From contig VXAZ01008167.1 in NCBI GenBank assembly GCA_013399875.1, forward strand, positions 1,950,534 to 2,014,533: DNA of 64,000 bases. Direction: 5' to 3'. This DNA comes from Gymnorhina tibicen (taxonomy: Eukaryota > Chordata > Aves > Passeriformes > Artamidae). Positions within the stretch are counted from its first letter, which is position 1. Each line of letters starts with the position of its first letter. A model generated the notes under the pieces. That model did not search any database. It was not told the DNA's origin and saw nothing but the letters and a program-made list of their open reading frames with translations. Below are positions 21,566-34,250 of this stretch, one piece after another. The position numbers and the translations under genes were made by a program.

Positions 21566-21776
21566 CTCTGTGCTGGGCACTGTAGAAACTTCGAGAAGTT
21601 TGCTCGCGCCCACCAAAAACTAGACTGTTTTTAAACTAGCAGCGCATCATGAAGTGAAGGTGAGCTATATAATTATATCAACAATTACATTACACTTAAG
21701 GTCTTTTTTGGAACTGGCTAATTTACTTCTGTTCATGTTTCAAAGCCATCCATGTACCAGACAGAAATTTTTCAGT

Positions 21777-21844
21777 TATTTATTTATTTAAGGAATTATT
21801 ATTATTTATTTAAGGAATTATTAAGGAATTTATTTATTTATATA
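21777..21844. repeat. (TTTA)n with TTTAAGGAATTA duplications
   Basis: ttatttatttattta is followed by aaggaattattattatttat, then a further aaggaatt cycle and tttatttatttatata. It is an imperfect microsatellite whose larger unit (atttatttaaggaatta) occurs twice. Confidence 0.9.
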
Positions 21845-24357
21845 AGAGGAATACCAAGCAGGTACAAGACTTGCAAATTGTTTCTGAGTTCATCGCTTTC
21901 AATTAAAAAAAAAAGCTAAATAAAACAAAACATTTCTCACTTTTAAGACAAAACTGATTTTTATTGTAAAACTCTTCATTATAAAATTGACCTATTTTAA
22001 CAACAAAACCCTCATAGGCTGTATATTTCAGATTTAAAAATATATTTCTCTCTTTTAACTTAAAATTATTTAGGAATGGGATTGTTTTGTCTGGGCAAAG
22101 AAAAACCCAAAACAATCTTTTTTTCAATTCCTTTCAAACTTTTTTTTTCAAAGCATTTTTTTAATAATGCTTTTTCTTTTTTCAAGTTTCTTCATCTTCT
22201 TATGAAAAAAATTTGCATGAGCTTGGTTTTTTATTTAGCTTAATCAGTCTGATTGGAAAATTGCATTAACTTCTGTGAAAAATTTCCTTTAATTATGAAA
22301 CCAGATGAAACAAAGTGATGCAGCCTGAGGTTTTATTCACACTCAAACTGGAATGAGAAGGGGAAAAAAAAAGATGAACTGGAAGAAAAGTCACAGTGGA
22401 TATATGCATAAAACTTGCATTGAATTAAAAGAAAGAAGGCCCTGAAAAAGGTTTAAGATAAATCTTGTCAAATCAGAGTGATCTTTATAATAAATATACT
22501 CAGTCTTGTGATGTAATAACCATCTCATTTCATGTTTGGGGAAGTTAGGATTTATATTTTGCAACAGCTTCCAATGTCATGCTTGGGCAGTTTTTAGATT
22601 TGTTGCAATTTGGAGGACTGTGAACTAGGCAGGGCTGTTGAGCCCAGCATAAACAGCATCAGAGTTATCAAATCTGGAAACTCCCTTTCAACAGAAATCA
22701 TTTAAAGTTCAGGAACATTACTATTACATTCAAACTGGGTCAGTTTGTCATGAGAGAGCTCTAAGAGAGATTATATCATTTCCTGACATTAAAAACACAC
22801 ATTTGAGTTCTTTGATGATAGCGGAGTTGATCGGTTTCGGAGTGTTTCAGCATTTTGGCATGCCCATAACATGAGGATATATCATTAACACTGTAATAAA
22901 AGAACCAGGCTTAATGAAATTTAACCTTCTAGAAACTCTGACTGAGAAGCAAAGCATTCACATCTTAGTACTTGCCTTTTTTATCTAGCAAGGGGGTTTT
23001 GGAGGCTGGATTGTTTGTTCATACCAAGAAAAGAATTCTTCTTCTTCATTAAAAAAAACCCAACAGGTTTTTATGTGAATGCTTAACATTTGTGTTTAAA
23101 CGTTATGTCTGCAGAGAAAATATATTGCAATTCCTCATATCTAAAGAAAAATTCCAAACACAGAGTTACAGATGTAAGACTTAAAAAAAGTCCGTAACAT
23201 CTGAATGTTGAATCTTTCTGATTTGTTTTGGAAATCCGTCTGTAATTTTTACTATACTGTTATTTATTTCTAAATTGGTGGCTTTAGGTAGAAGTCTTTT
23301 TATACTCAAAATAAAGCAAAATAATAGTTACTATAATGGAATGCAGCAATTTTTACCTGTAATTTTAAGAGAAGGTAGTTGGGTGCATGATCTACAGACT
23401 GCCTTTAATTTTCAATTGGTTTATTAATCTAAAGTATTCTAATTCTCAAACATATTAGTTTCACAATAATTCACAACATGATATCAAATGAATTAGGAGA
23501 ACTAGTCCAAATGGATTCAATCACATAAATGTCCATACTTTTGGTTGTGTTTTGTTTATACGATGTCTCAATCAAAACTCTTCACATCTGCAGGCATGTA
23601 GTTAAAAAATTCCATATTCTACATATCTATGTCTATTAATGTTTATGCAAAACAACATGTACCCTTTCTTACACAAATTATCTATAATTGAACCATAAGT
23701 TTTTAGTATGCAAATTTTTTCCCAAGCAATTGATCACAACGGGATAAAAAATTTAACCTTATTTTATTTCCTTATGCCTGACATATTTCACTATATAATC
23801 AGATTGTTTTTCTTTAAATTAATGTTGTCTTCATACTGGTTTTCTCTATTTGCAGGTACTAATGAATAAATTTAAACTCTGAATCACAGGCATTTAAATT
23901 GGCTGAAGGAATAAATGTATAGCTAAATTCATAAATATATATCAAAGCAGTCAAAGGCTTAGTTATATATTATGTCTTGATGTGTATGTAAAATTTTCAT
24001 TACTGTTATTAGGAGATAATGTGGGTGTTGTGAGGGCAGAATATATTCCAGGCAGTATCCTGTAACATGTTTTTTTTTCCTACTAGTCCCATTTTTCCTT
24101 CTTTTTATGCCGTTTGCTACAGTAACACAGCATTTGAATTAGAATTTTAGGAACTTTAGTGAAAGCAATAACAGAATTTATACCTTTATCACAACAAAAA
24201 GTTTTTGCAAGTTTCACATTTGTACTGAAAAAACCAAAGGCACAGACCAAAGTATGTTTAGCCAGATGTTGATACCTAAATTGCAAATATCCGTGTTTAA
24301 GCAGATGAAGGAAGCCCTCCTGAATTTCTGTTTTATGCTTAGGACCACATAGAATGA

Positions 24358-24408
24358 TAACAACAACAACAACAAAAGACATGGTTACTAATAGTGGTGG
24401 TGGTGGTA
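24358..24408. repeat. (AAC)n and (GTG)n short microsatellites
   Basis: (AAC)n covers about 24358-24375 and gtggtggtggtgg starts at 24394. They produce low-complexity Val-rich translation on the minus strand (24083-24502), which explains the long open frame there. Confidence 0.85.
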
Positions 24409-25065
24409 GCAAAGGGACACTGGCACCATGATGGTGGTGCAGGAAGATATTCATGCGGTAGAGAAAAGCAGTTATCCTGTAGGCAAGCTGCAAACCTGAC
24501 ACGTGAAGGCAAAAAATAGATAATGTTGGAAATTCTTCTCAGGATGTTTAATGCTTATTATGAAAAGTTAAATAAAAGTTCCTCTGTGTTGCTCAGCTAT
24601 TCATACTTTTTGTTACCACTCTAAAAATCCCTATTTCTTCTGCCTGAATCCCAAATGACCCTTCTCTGGGCTTTCATCACAGCTAGTGCCAGGAGTCATT
24701 GAAGCATTTGCAGGTTCAGAACATTTATCTGTATAAGAACCAGAGCCAAGGAAATTCCATTATTTTTTTCGTGTCTAGTGCTTTCCATACTTTTAATGTC
24801 ATTTGGTTGTGCCTTCAGTTCTCTTGAGAGAAAAGGATGAGAATGCTTGAGACTGAGAAAGATGTTTCCCTCACAGTGAAAAAGTCAGTGCAGAACATCC
24901 CACAACCCAATTTCAAGAAGTGAGTTGTGCTCCCATTCCTGCTGGTATGTGTGTCTAGCGGTGACAAATGAAGTGCTAAGTAGCTATGCTTAGCCGAGGA
25001 AAAGGGCATTATTATTCTTCCCTGTGAAATGGGCTAGAGGAAAATTATTTAGAAGAAACATCCGA

Positions 25066-25085
25066 ATAAAACAAAACAAAGCAAA

Positions 25086-25116
<31 letters not shown>

Positions 25117-25137
25117 GAAAAAAAAGGAAAATAAAAC
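25066..25137 (+). repeat. A-rich simple repeat
   Basis: acaaaacaaagcaaaac and a (CA)n of about five units are followed by a run of about 23 A, broken once by G, then gaaaaaaaagg. There is no LINE or SINE body upstream, so it is a simple A-rich tract rather than a retroposon tail that I can identify. Confidence 0.9.
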
Positions 25138-28100
25138 CCAACCAAAGAAAGAACCAATAAGAACTTCTCTCATACTAGATGTGTGTCACTGGTGGGTACA
25201 CTCACAGTTCCCTTATTGTGTGTCCCAGTCATTACTAGGAGGCAAGAGGATATACACTTGGAGAGGGTGGATCTGCAGACTGTAAAGTTTTGGGTAACCT
25301 AAATGCGTATTTTATCCCTTGACTTCTAATCAGCTTCAGATGACACACACATCTACTTAATTATTTTTCAAGGTGAATGATTTTCCTATCAATTGATGAT
25401 TAATAATCTCTAATTGGAAAAGGAAGAAAATGGAAGTGAAGTTAAACACACCCTTTAACACCAGAAAGGATCTCTGATATTAAAATACTGAGGCACTGGA
25501 TCTGCATACAGCATAAAGCAAAATGCAAATACATGAACTAAAGTCACATTGGTTCTAATGATGCTTAAGGCTGTGGTTAAAAACATGCTGTTATGAGGTA
25601 GTACTGGCTAGTTTTATTTATTAAAAGCACAGTAAAAGTATTACTGACCTTATTTAGGACTGATCTCTATGGCTCTATTAGATGCAATAAACAAAGAACT
25701 AAAAGTAAAGAAAAAAAAATAGATGTAATGGTAGAAATGGTTCAGCATTGTTTTGCATGCTGTAACAAACTGCGATGTGTGCAAGGTCCTGGTACAACAG
25801 GGTAATATAATTTGTTTGGAAGATGTGCCAAGGGAAAGCAGTATTCTCATAGAAAAGTTTGGATCTGGAGGAACCAATCAGAGTTTTAAACCAGTAAAAA
25901 AAACGCCCATACAATTTCTTGTAACTGTGCCTTGCTTTGGCCATTTTGTTGTGCTCCTGGGGAATTAAGTGTGTTATGCTTATAATAGATAGACCTTCTG
26001 GGGGTTTTTTAGCCTATGTTTCCTCATAAGATCTTGATCTACTAACTGTGGCATCAGTCTCTAGGGCAACATATGCAAACAAGCTACAGTAGTCTCTTGT
26101 CTACAGTACTGTCATATTTCATTTTGAAAATTATATGAAAATATTTCATACAGAAGAAGTCCTTGTGTTCCCTTATTTGTGAATTGCATGCCAGAGTGCT
26201 CCCATTAGACATCAAGTGAAGAACATGTCCAAGAGATAATGTAAGTGTTTATACTCAATATCTCAACATTGTTCAGCTTGAAATATCACAAATTCTTAGG
26301 GTGTTCTTTGGGCTGGGGTCAGATGTTATGGGCAGTTCATTGTGTAGACTTGAGCTAGATCCTTTTCAACATGTTGAAAGGATTATTCCCACCTTTTATT
26401 TATGTAAATAACAATTTTTTGGGTTGCTGTGTCCACTCTCCAAAGCTTACGGAAAAAAATAACAGGCAGAGGATATGATGCCTTTTGTTGGATTATAGTC
26501 TATAATGTCTGGAAAAATACTGTTTTCATGAAAATAAATGATTTCAAAGTCTTCAACTCTGCACCAACCAACACTGATTCCATTGAGGCAACATTTTCTT
26601 CCCCTCCTTTAGAAAGGCTGCTTCTTACATGGGCCCCAGCCCTGCTCTAGGACAATTTTCTCAGCCCAGAGTTAGCTTCCAAGGATTTATTTACAAGGTA
26701 GGAGGTGATTCAACCCCCGCACCTATTTCTTTGAGTTGGTTCATCTCAATGCCTTGTGTCATAGTTTAAATGGTGTATATTTGTCAGAAACACAACCCTT
26801 GATAATCCATCCCAAGGTCCTGAAGAAGAGAAATAGTTACTGAAGCACTGTTATGCCTTCAGCAAAAGCTCCACTAAAGTATGATAAAATAGTTAGAGGA
26901 AACTTTATTAAGACCTTGATAATGACTAAAATACATTCCATATTTGCTGGGGTGGATCTTCTTGGCTGAGCTGTGGGGAAAACGACCATCAAAATAGATA
27001 AAGTCAGCAGTGTTGGTGCTGGGGGAAATCGGTACCATACAACAACAAAAACTCTCCACTGCTATGCACTATTCTGTGAGATTCTGTTGGATGCTTTTAG
27101 CCAAACAATGGCAAAATATGCTTATCCTCTCTTGTAAATCTGTCCACAGTTTGGGCTCACTTTGCAAGAAGGTAGGATTTTCACTGTAAGCATGTCTACA
27201 GGATTGAAGAAAAACATTTTGCCAAACTTTGGTGTTGAGCAGGACATGGAAAAAGAAGAGCCTGAAACCATTCAAAATAAACTTAAGGTTGACTTAGTTA
27301 AGAATCTTACTTGTCCATTCTATGTGTGCACATACCTTGCAACATACTTATTTTGAAGCAAGGTAGTTAAAATTTTACATTAAAACCCTTGTTTTATGAT
27401 AGGCACTTAACTGCACTGCATTTCTCACTTGCTATTTTCTAAGTTTTGAGTGCATGACTTTGAAATGTCAGGGTTCTTTCAAAAGGGTGTCTGTGCATGA
27501 AGGAGAAAGAGGCTAATTTCCTAGGTTTTTAATAAAGAAAAAAGGAGAAAAACAAAACATAAATTCTACTAGGCAGCAACTGAGTGGCATGCACAGGTAC
27601 CCTTTCAGGCACAGCAACCTTTGTATCCACTGCAGAAACCTCTTTTCTCGAGTTAGTTTTGTGACTCCTGGGTGATGTTTTCATACTTTTTCCTGAGAGG
27701 CACTAGCAGATACCAAAATGCACATTTTCCCAGTGGAGTTGCACAAAATGCTTACTGGTAAAAGTGGGGTTTAGGAACTGTGAAGCTGTTCCATGCATCT
27801 GTTCCATTTTCTCTAAGTGTACCCATCCTAGTGTATGATGCCACATCTGACTTCCAAACTCTTGCTGAGCTGAATTTTCTCCACTACACACTGGGCTGTA
27901 TCCTCCTTCAGAGAACCTGGGCTTAGCAATCAGCGGGGGAAACACTGAGTTCACACAAAGAGTGAGAAAGAAAGAAAGAGGCACTTCCTGGCCTTGAGAG
28001 CTGGCAGCAGGCAGGAAAACGCAACCAGTGCGGAAGGAATTTCTAAGCATGCAGCTGCAAACTGCCTCAGCTCTTGTCTGAGCATGGACAAACTCAGGGG

Positions 28101-28384
28101 CCTTTTGAAAGGCTACAACTTCTCTGAGAAATGGCATGCAACATATCCTTAGTCCATATTTCACTTTCCACCTGTTACATTTTGAGTCTCTACCACACCA
28201 AATAATATATTCAGTGTTACACCAACAAACAGGTGTAAGGTTTTATTTTTATTGTTTGAAATGGGTGATCACTGAGTGTTACCTGAGTGTCTTTCTGAGA
28301 AATGGGTGAGGTATTTTGAGTGACAGAGTCTTTAAAAACTCAGTCTAACACAGATAACAAGTCTGGAAAATGTTAGCCTGAGTG
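25138..28384. other. Unique non-coding DNA
   Basis: No gene or interspersed repeat is recognised. The minus-strand open frame 27703-28164 (153 codons) is the longest outside repeats. Its product has no signal peptide, membrane segment or known motif that I can see, and it is best treated as chance. A short (AAAG)n lies at about 27963-27980. Confidence 0.4.
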
Positions 28385-28480
28385 GTTACTGTTTGACAGA
28401 ATTTTAAGCCGCCGAAAATAAAAATTTATTAGGAGCGTTGGGCAACTTCAAATTTAGGCAGCGTTGCCACCTCTATTAAC
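28385..28480. other. Candidate conserved non-coding stretch
   Basis: The piece with aagccgccgaaaataaaaat, then ttattaggagcgttgggc, has three or four CpGs in an otherwise CpG-poor neighbourhood and is not part of any repeat I know. CpG retention in AT-rich non-coding DNA can reflect constraint. This is inference only. Confidence 0.2.
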
Positions 28481-31400
28481 AGTATATGTGAAAATTCAAC
28501 ATCTAGCTACAGAAAATGAGACTCATGTATTAGAGTGTTGGCCTATTAATATGCATATGGAGAAAGAAAATAAAATGCTTCTTTCCCTATTTTTTAAATG
28601 AGACAGAATCATATGTTAGAAAGAAAAACAGGCATACTTAAGAAATTAAATTGAACAGAAATAGGAACAACTCTGGGTTTATACATTTCCTTGACAAATC
28701 TCTCAAGTTTTTATGACTGTATAATCCAGCTGCTGTCACAGTTTTCTGCCATGGCATCTTTCAGATGATTGGTTTTGTGCATAGTTATTAGTCTGATGCT
28801 GCTAATCTCTCATTTCTGAAGGAATAAACTCAACTGCCTCTAGCTGAATGCTTATACTTTCTTTTAAAAGGATGTAATTCAGGTGGCTTAATGGGAAAGT
28901 GGAGGATCCAGATTTAAAGACAATGTTTGATCTTTTGTACATGCCAGGTGGTCTAAAAACTGGGCAATGTATGGGCAGTATTTTCCAGTTGTATCTGGAA
29001 GATGACTAATAATATTCAAGTTTAGTGCCTCCTGTTAATTAAGAAAAAGAGTTGGTGGGATTTCCTTCACCTGTATTGGTAGGGTTAAAAGTAATGCATG
29101 TAGGCCAACCCAGTTCCCCATCTGTGGAGAGGGACAGTTTTTTATCACAGAAGGATTAACCCACCCTGTGGAGCTGCTTATTTTTCCCTCTTAATGTATG
29201 GAGAGAATGATCTAAATTATTTGTGCACACCAGGCACACAAGATGGCTACACCTAATGGACATGAGACTCACTTGGGCTGTAATAATTGTCCCTCTTCGT
29301 GCAGGGATGAAGCTTACATTGACATGAAAGTTTTGTTGTTTTCTCAGTGATTTCATCAATAATTAGCAGCTCAGGTTTATTTCATCCTGGTTTAAGAGCA
29401 AATTCTGAACAGATGTAGCAATAAAAACTTGGTCTCCAACTATGAAGGATACAGGTGAACTCTGGTTCTGAGTCTTCTCTTCAGCATTTTATGCTTTTTA
29501 TCACAAGACATTTCTGACTTACCTACTAACATTAACACAGCTCTACAAAATTGTCAAACCTGGCTTGTAGACTTTATCTGTGGCTTCAGCCAGAAAAAGA
29601 AAGTGATGTGAAGAAGACGTGTTGAGTAAAAAGTGTGCCTTTTAGAGTAAAATGTTATTTTGAGTGTGTTCTTAATATTCATGTGAAGCAACCAAAGCAC
29701 AGTAAATATGTGAGTATTCCTACTCATTCTGATCTATGACCTTTATTTTTGCTTGTTTCCAGTATTGGAAACTAATTCTTCACATTAATTCCTGTCAACA
29801 GTATAGAATCATAAGTGTTTTCACTACATAAGAAACGCTATAGCTTGTCTTCTTTTCCAGCTCCTTCTGTAACCAGTTCTGGTTTTGGATATCAAAAGAC
29901 TAAGCATCTGTTCCCTTGTTGATACCAGCCTTATATCTCAGGAGTCACATTTTTTTTCCATTGTCACTTTTAGATTTTCTCCCAGTATTGAGTAGCAGAG
30001 GAGCTTCTACCACAAGAAAGCCATGATCCCTACCTGGGACCTCTGGGTTTAGCTGTAGTTTGAAGGATTATGGCACCTTTAGACAGGAAGAGTGGCACTA
30101 CCTCTTAAGAGAGTCTTGGTGATTCAACCTCCAAATTTCCTGCAGTCTATGTCCCATCTTTCATTCTCCAGAGCACAAGAGACCTGTGACTACCTTCCTT
30201 ACATCTCAATTAAGCAAGCTCTAAGTCCAGAGGCTGATGAACAGACGTTGTCTCTTCTCCCCTCTCACCATGTGACCTCTGAAACACACCCCAAGAAATA
30301 TCTCTTTGTTCCTCAGGAGAAAGGCATTCTCCCTGGTTGTCCTGGGCTGTTCAAAATATGCCAGCAAAGTAGGAAGGATTTCTTCTCCCTTTTTTCCTTG
30401 AAGTTATGCAAAAACCAGAAGCATTTATGGTCATAATTTCCTAACGATGCTTCCCACCTTACTTTCCCCCAGAGATCTCTTTGTCCACTACTTTTCTTGT
30501 CATATGTAAACTAAGAAAGAAGGGCTGTCTGTGCCTGATTCATTCTTTGAAATATCTGCCACAGCAGTGTAATAAATAACCATAAACTTTGTGTCCTTAA
30601 GATGAGAAATCAATCCACAGAGACAACTTTTAGATATTTCTAGAATAAGAATCCACGGAGGAGGAAGATTTAGTGGAGAAGTGAAGAACTTGGCTGTCAC
30701 CTTGCCTCATGTTTGTTAATTGAACACAACTGTAAGAAGAGGCAGCATTCAGCTTCAGGGTTCTTTCTGTGTGGAAAGCAAAGGTGAATTCCCTGATTCA
30801 CTACAAAAGCTCTCTTCTTTCAGTTGGATTATTGATTTCTTTGACATATTTTAAGCATCTCTTTCTAGCTTCTGCTTTTTTCCTTTCCAGACTCTGCCTG
30901 CCCTCCTCTGGTCTTTCCACACCTTCACAGGCAAAGAATTGAAATGCTGAAATATCTGAAACCCAGAGGATATTATAAGAAGAAAGAAAGAAGGTGGGAA
31001 TAAAATGAAACTGGTTAAGGTAGTAATGCTGAATATAATGCCTGCCTTTATCTTAGTGTAAGTAATGTGAGATGTTTCTACCAAAGTTAGGATCACTGCT
31101 CTATTGTCCAGGTAGACTTTTTCTCCCACCTTGTTCAGGCATCCCAAAAGTCTCATGACGAATGACTGTGTCTGTGTGGGCAGAATGTTTATTTCAGGAA
31201 AGAACAGTGAATGCACACTTCTTGAGTCATAGTAAAGTATCTATTAAAGTACATATCATCCTGTCTTTTTAGATTACCTTTTTCAATTTTAAGATGCATG
31301 TGAAAATTTAGGAATCAGAAGTTTGTAGAAAGTTTGTAGAAAAATAAAAATCAAACATTGTTAGCCTGAAATCAGGAGAGAGACTTGTTCTTCAGTTGTG

Positions 31401-32005
31401 ATGTTTTGTCCTTCTTCCCCAAGTTTCAAAAATTCTGCTGGCAATACACAGGTAAAATATCTTCTCAAGTTTGTCAATACATTTCTTAATTTTTTTTGTT
31501 CCTGCTCTTCCTGATCATGTGATGTAACTGGGCAAGGATAGAGCAAGACAGAAAGAATGAAGATATCCAAAATAATGGGGCAGAGCTGTAAACTTCCTAT
31601 CTGACTTGTGATGACAAATGATGTTTCAAAGTAATCAGTGCTTGGAATGGACTGATACATACAAGAAAAAGACAATGGATCTGAGTGATTTCTGTTAGTC
31701 TTTCTTAAATTTTAAAAGCATTTGCTTAACTTATTCTTTGCATGCTATTCTAAAATATTCACAAGGATCAGTGATGTTCAGCGAGTCCGTACTGAACAGT
31801 TGGGAATCTTTCGTGACTGATCTGATCTGACTCACCCTGTCCTCCTTGTAAGTGCAATGTTTGCCATTCCCCAGGGGTAACCCCTTTCACAGGGAAAAGT
31901 GTAAAAGCAGCACTTTGGAAACATTATGCAGGAAGACTTTGCAATGCAGTTAAGTACAGCGCAATGTGGCTGAAAACACAGCCCCCTTGATGCCACTGGA
32001 AACCT
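28481..32005. other. Unique non-coding DNA
   Basis: 3.5 kb without recognised gene or repeat. 29100-29370 is a second candidate for a conserved element (see findings). Frames of 97-121 codons on the minus strand (30851-31216, 31361-31675) have no known motifs. Confidence 0.4.
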
Positions 32006-32510
32006 ATCACAGAATTGTAGAGTGGTTTGTGTTGGAAGGGACCTTAAGGATAAGCTACTTCCAACCACGAGCAGGGGCACATTCCCCTCAACAAGGTTGC
32101 TCAGAGCCCCATCCAACCTGGCCATAAACTCTTACAGGGATGGTGCATCCACCACTTCTCTGAGTAATGTGTTCCAGTGCCTTGTCACTCTCACAGTAAA
32201 GAATTTCTTCCTAATATCTCATCTAATCCTACCTTCTATGCTATTTTAATTTAAAACTCTTACCCCTAGTTCTACCACCACACTCTCTGATAAAAAGTCC
32301 CTTCCCATCTTTCCTGTAGGCCTCCTAGTACTGGATGGCCACTATAAGGTCTCTGGAACCTTCACTTCTGCAGTCTGAATGACCCCAGCTCTCTCAGCCT
32401 GTGCTCAAAGGAGAGGTGCTCCAGCCCTCTCATCATCTTCATGGTCCTCCTCTGGACTGACCCAAGCAGGTTCCTGACCTTCTTGAGATGGCAGAGGACC
32501 CCACACTGGT
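32006..32510 (-). mobile_element. CR1 LINE, 3' fragment
   Basis: Begins with atcacagaattgtagagtgg and continues tgttggaagggacctta, the reversed CR1 tail. On the minus strand it includes 'gatattaggaagaaattc', the word seen across CR1 3' ends. About 505 bp remain. The end near 32510 (gaggaccccacactgg) is where similarity stops. The plus and minus frames of 75-97 codons that overlap it are shadows. Confidence 0.93.
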
Positions 32511-33722
32511 AACTGGAAGTCAGACTTGATACTTTACTAGGAAACTCTATGAAGTAATTGAATAAAATCCTAAGTCTTCAGTAGATAATACATTTCATCC
32601 CTAGCTGGCATGCACACACCTAAATATGAGGTATTTTCTCCAACTGAGTCCTTTTCTGAAGGGCAAGTTTAATAAAATTACATCATATTGCAGCAAAAGT
32701 TACCAGCTTTTCCAGTATCTGAAGTTAATAATTTCTTAAATTGTCCTTTACAATTTTTCCAGACTAAAATAATTTGTCTTAAACCCAACATATTACTCAA
32801 ACAGTTTCTCTCATTTAAAGTACTGTGAACTTCCTAACTAAGGCAATTTCTTTGTTTTTCACTTTCACATTTATAATTTCACAGTGATGTGGTCATAAAT
32901 TAAACATCTACAAGTGTTTCCAATCTCTTCTGATTAAACTTTGTTATTTTTAGCTGCATGTAAAAGTCTGCAACCAGCTTGAGCCCTCTTCTAGATGCTG
33001 TAAAAACTACAATGAATGCCAGTCTCTAACTAGATAGGTTTTAATTTGAAGCATATTCTGGTGGTGATGAGCATGAGTAAATTTCCCATTAGTTTGTATG
33101 AATCACTAGTTTATACTGTAACATCTTAATTTCACATCAGTTAATTGTGATTATTGGTTTAAGATATTCATGTGGTAAAAGGTTTTGAGAAAGATGAGTA
33201 ATCAAACTGTTTTGAAAAGCAGCTGTTTTTTCACAGTTGACAGGAACTTGTACTTTTTGTGTGAGAGGGACAAAAATTTCTGCAGTCGTACTGGAAGAAA
33301 AGAATCCCCAGTATTTTTAAACTCATGTATATTGAACTGAGTGCTATATCAGTGAGATTCTGCAGTCTGTCTTCTCAATTCATTCACTAAAAATAATTAA
33401 AAAAAAAAAAAGAAAATGGCATTGAGGGGGAAGGGGAAAATACAGAGGAAATTAGAAATAGTGGGTTTTCCTGTGGCAGTTAGATATCAAAGGCCTCCAT
33501 TATGCTGAAATAAGTGGTTACTTTGCAGTTGTGTCTTCTCTCTGTCAGCAAATAAGGGAGAAGGAAGTACAGTGTGCAGCTGATTAAACAGGGGAAGATT
33601 GTATAGGTGAAAACATACCTAAAACTTGCTTATAAAGGTAACTGAGACTAATTCCCTTTGTGCTTATGCCTGGTACTGAAGACACTAAGAGTTACTATTA
33701 CATGAGACCATGAGAACTAGGT
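32511..33722. other. Unique non-coding DNA
   Basis: AT-rich, with no gene or repeat recognised apart from an A run near 33398-33412. Confidence 0.45.
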
Positions 33723-33820
33723 TATAGAATCAGGGAATCATGGAATGGTTTGGGTTGGAAGGGACATTAAAAATCATCTTGTTCCAACTCCCTGTCATGG
33801 CCAGGGACACTGTCCACTAG
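33723..33820 (-). mobile_element. CR1 LINE, very short 3' fragment
   Basis: tatagaatcagggaatcatg, then gaatggtttgggttggaagg and gacattaaaaatcatcttg, is a CR1 tail in reverse. Only about 100 bp remain. Confidence 0.93.
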
Positions 33821-34210
33821 AAAATCAGGAAATATTTCTTACTGCAATGGACATGGACATTCACATCAGTTTAGAGGGAGTTTTCAAGGTGCTTTCATTA
33901 GCTCATGTTTAACAGTCATTCTTTACTTACCTCTCTACTCTAAGCATTCCCCTCTATGAGACTGGCAACTGCTCTAAGAATGAAACTGGCCCCTTTTTGA
34001 TGTCTCAAGTGCCCAGCTAGAGCAGACAGGGAACATCTGGATCATCTGCTTTACTAGTCGTGTGTACTCCACTTTCACCCTATTTTCCTTCTACCTAAAA
34101 TTCACCCTCTCTTTTCATTTGATCTTCCTACTTATTTCCTCCCTGAAGGCTCAGATTTGCATCCAGTGAAGCCAGTATGAATATTATATGAGAAAGTTTA
34201 AGCCTTTAGA

Positions 34211-34250
34211 CTGTGATTTAACAAGGTACTTAAGCACATGCCTGGCTTAG
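34211..34250 (+). repeat. Fragment of an old sauropsid repeat
   Basis: ctgtgatttaacaaggtact followed by taagcacatgcctggctta matches the pattern 'gattcagcaaagcacttaagcacatgcttaa', frequent in bird and turtle DNA. Only some 40 bases are convincing. Confidence 0.4.

Larger units (their letters stand above)
20490..21640 (-). mobile_element. Avian LTR (ERV), related to the copy at 17322, diverged
   Basis: 20729-20776 (gggatccctcccatgggaga and onward to tagcgtgg) closely matches 17713-17760 of the first copy. Other parts (gtaatgagaa near 20565; ggctctgtg near 21563) match at lower identity. On the minus strand the order is inverted CCAAT boxes (plus-strand attgg at 21561-21565 and 21522-21526), a TATA-like box (21484-21492), a long transcribed part with repeat units and a GC-rich insert (21340-21427), then AATAAA (20533-20538). 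Both ends are uncertain: the TGTGGTGGG end is not recognisable, so the 3' end in sense orientation may be eroded or truncated. The three-frame open frames of 67-113 codons here are LTR shadows. Confidence 0.75.
21641..25065. other. Very AT-rich, almost repeat-free block
   Basis: No gene, CR1 or LTR is recognised in 3.4 kb, apart from the simple repeats at 21777-21844 and 24358-24408. Long tracts of A and T, many homeodomain-type TAAT words and the lack of interspersed repeats are features shared by conserved regulatory deserts, but no conservation can be judged from one sequence. Confidence 0.4.

Noticed and set aside
17322..21640. One provirus with LTRs at both ends
   Set aside because: The two LTRs differ greatly in sequence and length, and the 2.45 kb between them shows no retroviral coding similarity.
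24083..24502. 139-codon minus-strand frame as a membrane protein
   Set aside because: The Val-rich hydrophobic stretch is a translation of the (AAC)n and (GTG)n microsatellites.
25066..25137. Poly(A) tail of a processed pseudogene
   Set aside because: No coding or RNA-gene body lies upstream, and the tract mixes CA and AAAC units like a simple repeat.
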